NCBI GenBank assembly: GCA_947169005.1
Contig: CAMVOG010000035.1
Span: 1-13,378, forward strand
DNA from: an uncultured Clostridia bacterium
Lineage (GTDB): Bacteria; Bacillota; Clostridia; Oscillospirales; Oscillospiraceae
Direction of reading: 5' to 3'
Length of the DNA stretch: 13,378 nt
The position numbers and the translations under genes are program-made. Shown here in pieces: positions 6,019 to 11,878 of the stretch (its first letter is position 1; each line of letters starts with the position of its first letter). A model generated the notes under the pieces. That model had not been told where the DNA came from and ran no database searches. It saw nothing but the letters and a program-made list of their open reading frames with translations.

Positions 6019-6573
6019 TCACACACTCGCCCGAATGAGAGCGAACATCACCTCGGCCAGGGTCTCCACGGGCTCCTCCGGCTCGTCGTTCAGCCAGCGC
6101 ATGGTCATGCCGACGCAGCCCACCATGAGCTGGGTATAGAGCAGGCGGAGCTTGACCTCGCCGCTCCCGCTCCGGCGGCGGGCGGCAAAGTCCTCATAGG
6201 TGGCCCGGAAGAGGGAATCATAGTAATTCACATGCCCGTTGGGCCCCAGCAGGGCCGTCCAGAAGCGGCGGGTGGAATAGATATGGGTGAAAAGGGCGAT
6301 CAGCTCCCGGCGCAGGGCCTCGTCGCTCTCCGCGGCGCAGAGGGCCCGCACGTACCCCACCAGCTCCTTCACGGAGGCCTCCTCCACCTGGGCCAGCAGC
6401 TCGTAGGTGTCGCTGAAATGGGCGTAGAAGGTGCCCCGGTTGATATCCGCCCGCTCGCAGAGCTCCTTGACCGTGATCTTCTGGATCGGCTTTTCCGCCA
6501 GCAGCTCGATCATAGCGTCAAAGAGTAACTTTTTCGTAAATTCCACGCGCCTGTCGTCCCGTTTTCCTGCCAT
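6019..6573 (-). CDS. TetR/AcrR-family transcriptional regulator
   Basis: A 184-aa one-component regulator. The N-terminal helix-turn-helix is at about 33-53 (ITVKELCERADINRGTFYAHF, the diagnostic TetR signature), followed by an all-helical ligand and dimerisation domain of DhaS-like appearance. ATG at 6573 is chosen because GGAGG (complement of 6582-6586) lies 8 nt upstream and a TTGACA-N17-TAAAAT promoter (6654-6626) starts transcription downstream of the earlier in-frame starts. It diverges from the solute-binding lipoprotein gene with a 300-nt shared control region, so regulation of that gene or the whole 6874-11765 block is a natural guess. Effector unknown. Confidence 0.9.
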   Translation of the reverse strand: MAGKRDDRRVEFTKKLLFDAMIELLAEKPIQKITVKELCERADINRGTFYAHFSDTYELLAQVEEASVKELVGYVRALCAAESDEALRRELIALFTHIYSTRRFWTALLGPNGHVNYYDSLFRATYEDFAARRRSGSGEVKLRLLYTQLMVGCVGMTMRWLNDEPEEPVETLAEVMFALIRASV

Positions 6574-6625
6574 GCTCCCGACCTCCCGCTGCGTCGCAGC
6601 CTCGTATTTGCCAAACGGCATGTAC

Positions 6626-6654
6626 ATTTTATCAACACCCTGTCTGCTTGTCAA
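6626..6654 (-). promoter_or_regulatory. sigma-70-type promoter of the TetR gene
   Basis: On the minus strand, TTGACA (6654-6649), 17 nt, TAAAAT (6631-6626). The start point would be near 6619, giving a leader of about 45 nt with a small GCTGC-GAC-GCAGC stem-loop just before the Shine-Dalgarno. This rules out the longer in-frame start at 6654. Confidence 0.72.
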
Positions 6655-6782
6655 GAAAGGCGCAGAGGCGGATTCCGGCTTCCCGCTGTCCGTTCATCAT
6701 ACAATTTGCTTTTTTATGGCATTTTATGAACATACTGCAATCCGTTCGTCTATTATCTGTCATGCATACAACAGGTTGCTCA

Positions 6783-6812
6783 TTGAAAAAAATCCTTAAG
6801 CCGTTTTATAAT
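6783..6812 (+). promoter_or_regulatory. sigma-70-type promoter of the solute-binding lipoprotein gene
   Basis: TTGAAA (6783-6788), an 18-nt spacer and TATAAT (6807-6812), giving a leader of about 55 nt. It is divergent from the TetR promoter; the -35 elements are about 130 nt apart. Confidence 0.65.
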
Positions 6813-6873
6813 AATTTAGCAATAATTGAGCGTATCCCCAGACAGGAAAAAAATGAAAGGAGAACGTGAAAAC

Positions 6874-8715
6874 ATGAAACGCAAGCACATTCTCAGCCTG
6901 CTCCTGGTCCTGGCGCTGGTCTGCGCGCTGTTCGCAGGCTGCGCACAGACCCCTGCCGCCAACGGCACGGAGCAGACCCCCGCCTCCTCCGCGAATGAGG
7001 GCGAGACCGCAGAGCAGACCCCGGCGGAGACCACTCCCGAAGAGACCGCTCCCGCCGAAACGGAGCCCGCAGAGACGGAGCCCACAGAGACGGAGCCCGT
7101 CGAGGAGGACACGGGCCTCAAGCTGGCCGCAGGCAAGGTCACTTGGGAGAACAACTGGCCCACCTCCGGCTACGACTACGAGACCCCCTTCTGCACCACC
7201 GGCGAGACCCTGACCTACTGGACCACCTGCTGGACCCCGGCTCTTCTCCCCGAGGAGGGGCTGGACGGCATCGACTTCTGCATTGAGGAGCAGAAGCGCA
7301 CGGGCGTGGACATCGAGTACCTGGCCATTTCCTATGAGTCCCGCGCCGAGAGCTTCGCCACCCTGCTGGCCTCGGACGATCTGCCCGATCTGATGAACCA
7401 GGCGGATATCTACTATCCCGGCACCGAGGCGGAGGCCATTGCCGAGAGGCACTTCGCCAACATCTACGACTATAAGGAATACGCCCCCAACTACCTCTAT
7501 TACATCCATGAGCACATGGACGAGGACAAGAACCTCTACGATCAGTGCTTTTTGAACGACACCACCATCACCAAGTTCTACGGCCTCAATGACCGGGGCG
7601 GCCTGGACGCCACCACCATCGCCATCCGTGCCGACTGGCTGGAGAAGCTGGGCGTGGAGCTGGACAGCGTGGACACCATCGACGAGCTGGAGCAGCTCTC
7701 CGAGCAGTTCCGCAGCGAGTTCGGCGCCTCCTATCCGCTGAACCTGCTCTATGAGGGCCTGGACACCGATAAGTACCTGGGCTGCTTCGATACCTACACC
7801 GGCCTGAGCACCACCTACGTGAACGCCTATCCCTCCCCCCGCGTGGAGGACGGCCAGGTCATCTTCTATTTCAGTGACGAGCGTGCCCACACCTACGTGG
7901 ACCGCATCTCCACCTGGGTCGCCAAGGGCTACGTCTCCCCCAACTGGCTCAACAGCACTGACGCGGAGAACAACACCAACACCGGTCTGACGGGTATTTC
8001 CGTCATGCCCGCCAACTCCACCGGCTCCTACAACGCCATGAACGTGGACCCGGACTGCGACTGGCAGATCATCAAGAAGCCCAGCCTCTATGAGGGCCAG
8101 GTCCATCACCTGGGCGTCAGCAAGGGCCTGTGCAACGGCTTCGGCCGCACCCAGATCAGCGCCGCCTGCGAGAACATCCCCTTGGCCGTTTCCTGGTGCG
8201 ACTGGCGCTATTGCCCCGAGGGCTCCGAGCTCTCCGCCTGGGGCGTAGAGGGCACCCTTTGGGAGTATGATGCCGAGGGCAACCGCGTTGCCACCGAGTG
8301 GGCCTACAACAACCCCGAGGGACAGCTCTTCGGCTTCCTGGAGTGCCTCTACTCCTCCAACTTCCTGGCCGAGCACGGCCTGGGCGACGCCACCGCTCCC
8401 TACAGCTATCCCGGCGGCAACCTGGCCATCGAGGCCTTTGACCGCTGGTACGATTTCGAGTATGACGGCGCTTATGAGTGGCCCAAGGGCATTCTGCTGG
8501 ACGAGGATCAGTCCAACGAGTTCATGCGCTACGCGGATATGGACACCTATATCTGCGAGAACATCACCGCCTTCGTGGCCAACGGCGGAGTCTCCCAGAC
8601 CGAGTGGGAGCAGTACATCGCCGGGCTGGAGGCCATGGGTCTGCACGAGGCCGAGGCCATCTATCAGGAGGCCTATGACGCCTACGCCGCCCGCGCCGCA
8701 GCCAGGAACGCTTAA
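6874..8715 (+). CDS. extracellular solute-binding lipoprotein (ABC transporter, LplA-like)
   Basis: A 613-aa lipid-anchored binding protein. Signal peptide MKRKHILSLLLVLALVCALF is followed by the lipobox LFAGC with Cys23 as the anchor. Residues about 24-85 are a low-complexity Thr/Glu/Pro/Ala linker (runs of AETEP, TETEP) typical of clostridial surface lipoproteins. The mature domain starts near GETLTYWTTCW and has the family 1 layout: DDLPDLMNQ, a substrate-domain block IAIRADWLEKLGVE...TIDELEQLSEQF, and the C-terminal ISGL-like WEQYIAGLEAMGLHEAEAIYQEAYDAY of LplA/YtcQ proteins, which bind oligosaccharides. No permease or ATPase gene accompanies it, so it is an orphan here. ATG 6874 follows AAAGGAG by 11 nt; an upstream ATG at 6853 would add seven residues ahead of the signal peptide. 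Ligand unknown. Confidence 0.87.
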   Translation: MKRKHILSLLLVLALVCALFAGCAQTPAANGTEQTPASSANEGETAEQTPAETTPEETAPAETEPAETEPTETEPVEEDTGLKLAAGKVTWENNWPTSGYDYETPFCTTGETLTYWTTCWTPALLPEEGLDGIDFCIEEQKRTGVDIEYLAISYESRAESFATLLASDDLPDLMNQADIYYPGTEAEAIAERHFANIYDYKEYAPNYLYYIHEHMDEDKNLYDQCFLNDTTITKFYGLNDRGGLDATTIAIRADWLEKLGVELDSVDTIDELEQLSEQFRSEFGASYPLNLLYEGLDTDKYLGCFDTYTGLSTTYVNAYPSPRVEDGQVIFYFSDERAHTYVDRISTWVAKGYVSPNWLNSTDAENNTNTGLTGISVMPANSTGSYNAMNVDPDCDWQIIKKPSLYEGQVHHLGVSKGLCNGFGRTQISAACENIPLAVSWCDWRYCPEGSELSAWGVEGTLWEYDAEGNRVATEWAYNNPEGQLFGFLECLYSSNFLAEHGLGDATAPYSYPGGNLAIEAFDRWYDFEYDGAYEWPKGILLDEDQSNEFMRYADMDTYICENITAFVANGGVSQTEWEQYIAGLEAMGLHEAEAIYQEAYDAYAARAAARNA

Positions 8716-8728
8716 ACCGTTCATCCGC

Positions 8729-8764
8729 AAGCCGGAGGGGAGCTATCCCCTCCGGCTTTTCCGT
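8729..8764 (+). terminator. intrinsic terminator after the lipoprotein gene
   Basis: A 13-bp stem (8729-8741 with 8746-8758), GCTA loop, with TTTT at 8757-8760. The lipoprotein gene therefore ends its own transcript, and the next gene uses the promoter at 8782-8810. Confidence 0.88.
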
Positions 8765-8781
8765 TTCGGGAAAAGAAGGGC

Positions 8782-8810
8782 TTGCAAGAGATAGTCAAGT
8801 GGTTTATAAT
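8782..8810 (+). promoter_or_regulatory. sigma-70-type promoter ahead of the long heptamer array
   Basis: TTGCAA (8782-8787), 17 nt, TATAAT (8805-8810). The start point would fall at about 8816-8818, inside the first or second heptamer, so the whole array would be transcribed as the 5' leader (about 140 nt) of the URO-D-like gene. Confidence 0.72.
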
Positions 8811-8813
8811 AAT

Positions 8814-8939
8814 AGTACTCAGGACTCAGTACTCAGGACTCAGGACTCAGGACTCAGGACTTAGTACTCAGGACTTAGTACTCAGGACTTAGTACTCAGG
8901 ACTCAAGGCTCTGAACTCTGAACTCTGAACTCTGATCTC
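8814..8939 (+). repeat. 18 contiguous heptamer repeats in perfect phase
   Basis: 126 bp read as 18 units of 7 bp without a slip: AGTACTC x5, AGGACTC x5, AGGACTT x3, then AAGGCTC, TGAACTC x3 and TGATCTC. Phase is kept where the unit type changes from AGGACTC to TGAACTC at 8905-8912. The array ends one base before the Shine-Dalgarno GAAAGGA (8941-8947). The first-type units match the array at 2333-2389 and the last-type units match 807-834. No spacers exist between units, so this is not a CRISPR. It resembles in form the short tandemly repeated heptanucleotides described in filamentous cyanobacteria. Confidence 0.95.
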
Positions 8940-8955
8940 CGAAAGGATGACCGCT

Positions 8956-10044
8956 ATGAAATACCCACGCCCCGCGTATGGGGACCCCTCCGTCCCCACC
9001 GTCAGCCATACCGCACTTTTCGGCATGGGCACCCGTACCCTGCCCGTGCTGGAAAAGCCCATCTCCATCCGGGAGAATTTCCGCCGCGCCTGGATGCGGC
9101 AGGACCCGGTCTGGGTCCCCAACAGCATGACGGATACCTACGGCTCCATCCTCCCCATGCTCAACGGCATGCCGGAGGCCGACTTCGGCAGCAGGGAGCG
9201 CCAGGACTGGACGGACTGGTTCGGCGTGGAATGGACCTACGTGCCCGAGGCCGGGGGCTCCATGGCGAAGGTGGGCAGCCACTTTCTGGAGGACGTGCTG
9301 GACTGGGAAAAGGTCGTGAAATTCCCCCGGCTCTCGGACTATGACTTCGCCGGCGAGGGTGGCAAATTCATGAAGGGCTGGGACGGGGAGCAGATCATCC
9401 AGTGCGACGTGGGCCTGGGCTGCACCGAGCGGCTGGTTTCCCTCTTCGGCGGATATTCCGAGGCCATGGTGGCCATGGCCATGGAGCCTGAGGCCACCCG
9501 GGACCTGCTGGAAGCCTTTGCCGACTGGGAGATCACCGTCGTCGACGAGCTGCTGAAAACCGTGCCCCTGGACCTCGTCACCTATCACGACGACTGGGGC
9601 ACCGAGCGGGACACCTTCTTCAGCGAGAAGATGATGGAGGAGATCGTCTTCCCGCCCACGAAGCGCATCTTCGACCACATCCGCTCCCGGGGCGTCTGCC
9701 TGGAGTTGCACAGCTGCGGGCATATCGAGCGCTTCATCCCCTATATGCTGGACTTAAAGGTGGACCTGCTGCAGATCCAGGCCCGCTGCAACGATATCGC
9801 CGCCTACAAGCGGAAATGGGGCGACCGGGTCGGCTTCGACGTTTCCGTTTTCCCCGCTCCGGGCGCGACGAAGGAGCAGCTGATCGCGGATATACGGAAG
9901 GCTGTGGACGATTACGGCGCGGGCGGCGGCTTCTATTCCTCCGTCTTTGCCGAGGACCCGGAGCTGGTGTGGACGGGCGCATCTGAGCTGTTCTACTACA
10001 GCCGGGAAAGATACGACGCGGAAAGGGAGGCAAAAAAAGGTTGA
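8956..10044 (+). CDS. uroporphyrinogen decarboxylase-fold protein (methyltransferase-like), substrate unknown
   Basis: A 362-aa cytosolic protein of the URO-D superfamily, which covers heme-pathway decarboxylases and the zinc methyltransferases MtaA/MtbA/CmuA. Visible family blocks are NFRRAWMRQDPVWVPN (41-56), YHDDWGTERDTFFS (210-223) and LHSCGHIERFIPYMLDLKVD (251-270). His252-X-Cys254 resembles the first two zinc ligands of the methyltransferases. The third, a C-terminal Cys in MtbA, has no obvious counterpart, since the nearest later Cys is Cys278. True HemE function is unlikely: the HemE N-terminal motif is absent and no heme genes are nearby. ATG 8956 has AAAGGA (8942-8947) 8 nt upstream; ATG 8947 overlaps that site. 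It is driven from the promoter at 8782 through the heptamer leader and followed by the FAD oxidoreductase, but no corrinoid protein is in view. Confidence 0.8.
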   Translation: MKYPRPAYGDPSVPTVSHTALFGMGTRTLPVLEKPISIRENFRRAWMRQDPVWVPNSMTDTYGSILPMLNGMPEADFGSRERQDWTDWFGVEWTYVPEAGGSMAKVGSHFLEDVLDWEKVVKFPRLSDYDFAGEGGKFMKGWDGEQIIQCDVGLGCTERLVSLFGGYSEAMVAMAMEPEATRDLLEAFADWEITVVDELLKTVPLDLVTYHDDWGTERDTFFSEKMMEEIVFPPTKRIFDHIRSRGVCLELHSCGHIERFIPYMLDLKVDLLQIQARCNDIAAYKRKWGDRVGFDVSVFPAPGATKEQLIADIRKAVDDYGAGGGFYSSVFAEDPELVWTGASELFYYSRERYDAEREAKKG

Positions 10045-10060
10045 AACAAGTTCAACCTTT
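10036..10060 (+). terminator. stem-loop at the end of the URO-D-like gene, possible weak terminator
   Basis: A perfect 10-bp stem AAAGGTTGAA (10036-10045) with TTCAACCTTT (10051-10060), 5-nt loop, containing the stop codon of the URO-D-like gene (10042-10044). It is AT-rich, flanked by A-run and TATATATT, and lacks a proper T-tract, so termination would be partial at best. Confidence 0.45.
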
Positions 10061-10074
10061 ATATATTCAAATCC

Positions 10075-10107
10075 GTTTTTCTCGCCGCTTCGCGGCAACC
10101 GAAAAAC
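10075..10107 (+). other. two-part stem-loop in the URO-D/FAD intergenic leader
   Basis: Outer stem GTTTTTC (10075-10081) with GAAAAAC (10101-10107), internal loop of 2 and 4 nt, inner stem GCCGC (10084-10088) with GCGGC (10092-10096), loop TTC. T-tract and A-tract are on the wrong sides for a terminator in either direction, so it is a structural element of the leader. Confidence 0.6.
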
Positions 10108-10109
10108 AT

Positions 10110-10181
10110 GGCATGTTATGACCATTCCTTACTGCGGTCATGATATGCCCTTGAGCTTTTGAGAAAGGAATGGTCATAACG
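10110..10181 (+). promoter_or_regulatory. candidate RNA switch / structured leader controlling the FAD oxidoreductase
   Basis: Two competing hairpins. Hairpin A pairs 10110-10123 with 10136-10149 (14 pairs, two of them G-U, 12-nt loop). Hairpin B pairs 10115-10130 with 10165-10180 (16 Watson-Crick pairs, 34-nt loop) and covers the Shine-Dalgarno AAAGGA (10164-10169), ending one base before the ATG at 10182. The hairpins share 10115-10123, so only one can form. In hairpin A the loop sequence ATTCCTT (10124-10130) remains complementary to AAGGAAT (10165-10171), allowing a pseudoknot onto the ribosome binding site. Alternatively, the three GGTCAT-type half-sites (10118-10123 inverted, 10136, 10172) could be a DNA operator. 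I recognise no known riboswitch class here. Confidence 0.6.
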
Positions 10182-11765
10182 ATGGCTGAAAACCCGATCA
10201 AGGTCGATTTTGAGGAGGAGCCCCGGAACGCCTTCGGCGGCGTGGCGGACGCGCCGGACACGGGGCTGATCGAGGAGGAGCGCCCCGCCTGGCTGGGGGA
10301 GCCGCCCCTGTGCCGGGAGGAGGACGTGCAGGAAACGCTGGGCTGCGAGGTGCTGATCCTGGGCGCGGGCGTGGCCGGCATCAGCGCGGCCCGGGCCGCG
10401 GCGGAGGCCGGGGCCGACGTGCTGGTGCTGGAAATGCTGAAAGGCATCTCCGTGCGGGGCATGGTCTTCGGCTGCGTGGACTCCCGCATCCACAGGGAGG
10501 CAGGCTGCGAGATCGACAAGATGGAGCTTTTGAACGCCATCATGCGCCGCATGGGCAACCGCCCCAACGCCCGGCTGTGGAAGCTGTGGCTGGACGAGAG
10601 CGGCGCGGCCTTCGACTGGTTTGAGGCCCCGCTGCTGGCTTCGGGCCGGGACTTCGGGCAGCATCTGCAATACTGGCCCTTGCCCCCGGCCTATGACCGC
10701 TCAAAAGAGCTCTATCCCCAGTTCAACGCGGGCATCGAGTTCAAAAACTGGTACGAGGCCGTGAAGCTCCAATACTTAGAGAGCACGAAGCACGGGGCGA
10801 AGTACCGCTTCAACACCCGGGCCGAGCGGCTGATCCGGGAGGGGGACCGCGTCGTCGGGGCCTACGCCACGGACGCGGAGGGCCGCCTGCTGCGGGTGAA
10901 CGCCTCCAAGGGCGTCATTCTCGCCACGGGCGACTATGGGCGCAACGCGGCCATGGCCCGGGCCCTCTGCCCCGAGTTCTACAACACCCTGGGCCTGGTG
11001 GCCGCCAAGGGCTCCCTGGGCCTGGGCCACAAAATGGCCATCTGGGCGGGCGGCATGATGGAGGAGGGCCCCCACGCCCACATCAGCCATTCCTTCCCCT
11101 CCATGGTCCTGGGCACCACGGCGGCGCTGAATCTCAACGCCAACGGGGACCGCTACATGAATGAGGACGTGCCCGGCCAACTCTTCACCAACCAGATCAT
11201 CCGCCAGCCCTTCAAGTTCGGCTGGCAGATCTTCGACAGCGACTGGGAGAAGCAGCTCCCGGTGCAGAATATCGCCCACGGCGCGGTGGACGTCAACAGC
11301 CTGGACCGCAGCCGGATCGAGGGCACCCTCGCCGCCGCCCGGGAGGGCAAGGGCTGGGGCGTTCTCAGCGCTGACACCCTGGAGGAGCTGGTGGAGAAGG
11401 CCGAGCTGCCCAGGGAAAGGGCCCTCGCCAGCATCGCCCGCTACAACGCTCTCTGCGAAAAGGGCGTGGATGAGGACTTCGGCAAGCGCCCGGACCGCCT
11501 CTTCCCCGTCGTGAAGCCGCCCTTCTACGCGGCCAAGTCCATGGTCGCCCGGGGCATGATCTGCGGCGGCGTGGTGGTGGACGAGGAATGCCGCGTGCTG
11601 GAAAAGGAGACCTGGAAGCACATCGGCGGCCTCTGGGCCATCGGCAACGTGGGCGGCGGCCGCTATTACGGCGACTACCCCGTTTCCCCCGTCTGCGCCA
11701 CCTCCCACGGCACCGCCATCACCTTTGGGCGCCACGTGGGGACGAAGGCGGCCAGAGGGGAATAG
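10182..11765 (+). CDS. FAD-dependent oxidoreductase, fumarate reductase/ketosteroid dehydrogenase flavoprotein family
   Basis: A 527-aa flavoprotein without signal peptide. A 50-residue N-terminal lead precedes the Rossmann FAD-binding motif VLILGAGVAGISAARAAAEAGADVLVLE (57-84; GxGxxG and the ribose-binding Glu84). ATGDYGRN further on is the usual second FAD-contact strand. The C-terminal GGLWAIGNVGGGRYYGDYPVSP (about 484-505) plus SHGTAITFGRHVG matches the closing FAD-binding segment of FRD/SDH-type flavoproteins, UrdA-like reductases and KstD. The GGNS/SGG stretch common after the first motif is replaced by GISVRGMVFGCVDSR. Probably reduces or dehydrogenates an unsaturated organic acid or ring compound; substrate unknown. 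ATG 10182 is chosen: AAAGGA lies 12 nt upstream, while ATG 10170 would abut it. That site is enclosed in the leader hairpin described at 10110-10181. Confidence 0.85.
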   Translation: MAENPIKVDFEEEPRNAFGGVADAPDTGLIEEERPAWLGEPPLCREEDVQETLGCEVLILGAGVAGISAARAAAEAGADVLVLEMLKGISVRGMVFGCVDSRIHREAGCEIDKMELLNAIMRRMGNRPNARLWKLWLDESGAAFDWFEAPLLASGRDFGQHLQYWPLPPAYDRSKELYPQFNAGIEFKNWYEAVKLQYLESTKHGAKYRFNTRAERLIREGDRVVGAYATDAEGRLLRVNASKGVILATGDYGRNAAMARALCPEFYNTLGLVAAKGSLGLGHKMAIWAGGMMEEGPHAHISHSFPSMVLGTTAALNLNANGDRYMNEDVPGQLFTNQIIRQPFKFGWQIFDSDWEKQLPVQNIAHGAVDVNSLDRSRIEGTLAAAREGKGWGVLSADTLEELVEKAELPRERALASIARYNALCEKGVDEDFGKRPDRLFPVVKPPFYAAKSMVARGMICGGVVVDEECRVLEKETWKHIGGLWAIGNVGGGRYYGDYPVSPVCATSHGTAITFGRHVGTKAARGE

Positions 11766-11787
11766 GGCAAAGATGAAAGCGTTGGAA

Positions 11788-11822
11788 GATTAAAGATTAA
11801 AGATTAAAGTTTAAAGTTTAAA
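11788..11822 (+). repeat. five tandem heptamers (GATTAAA/GTTTAAA)
   Basis: GATTAAA x3 (11788-11808) and GTTTAAA x2 (11809-11822) in unbroken 7-bp phase, downstream of the FAD oxidoreductase and before the terminator. The unit sequence is unrelated to the ACTC-type heptamers elsewhere in the window but has the same period and the same intergenic setting. Confidence 0.85.
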
Positions 11823-11838
11823 GCATGATGCGTTGAAA

Positions 11839-11878
11839 TCACGGGGGACGGCGTAGACCGTCCCCCGTGAGTGTTTTC
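11839..11878. terminator. intrinsic terminator between converging genes
   Basis: A perfect 13-bp stem (11839-11851 with 11858-11870), 6-nt loop, then GTGTTTTCT on +. It ends the FAD oxidoreductase transcript. On the minus strand the stem is followed by TTTCAACGC, so it may also serve the converging lipoprotein gene, whose stop codon abuts it at 11878. Confidence 0.85.

Larger units (their letters stand above)
6574..6873. other. divergent control region between TetR and lipoprotein genes
   Basis: This 300-nt stretch has no gene. It is AT-richer than the flanks and holds one promoter in each direction, the TetR leader and its Shine-Dalgarno, and the lipoprotein Shine-Dalgarno (AAAGGAG, 6856-6862). 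I looked for a TetR-type operator palindrome. Only weak candidates appear: TTTGCCAAA at 6607-6615 and CTGT...ACAG at 6757-6774. Confidence 0.6.

Noticed and set aside
6655..6800. TetR operator palindromes (CTGT...ACAG at 6757-6774; GTTCAT...ATGAAC flanking about 6691-6732)
   Set aside because: Half-sites are short, imperfect or too far apart; nothing stands out above chance.
6796..8730. Long minus-strand open frame of over 600 codons opposite the lipoprotein gene
   Set aside because: The + strand gene has a signal peptide, lipobox, family motifs, promoter and terminator. The minus frame is Val/Gly/Leu-rich low complexity, as expected opposite a GC-rich gene.
8814..8939. CRISPR array
   Set aside because: Units are 7 bp, contiguous and without spacers; no cas genes nearby.
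8956..10044. True heme-pathway uroporphyrinogen decarboxylase (hemE)
   Set aside because: Diagnostic HemE N-terminal motif absent, His-X-Cys present, no heme genes adjacent.
10041..10067. Promoter TTGAAA...TATATT upstream of the FAD oxidoreductase
   Set aside because: Spacer is only 15 nt and the elements lie within a stem-loop; too weak to list as a feature.
10110..10181. Known FMN riboswitch upstream of the flavoprotein
   Set aside because: The conserved FMN-element blocks (AGGGTGAAATTCCCGACCGG-like) are absent; the region has only its own competing stems.
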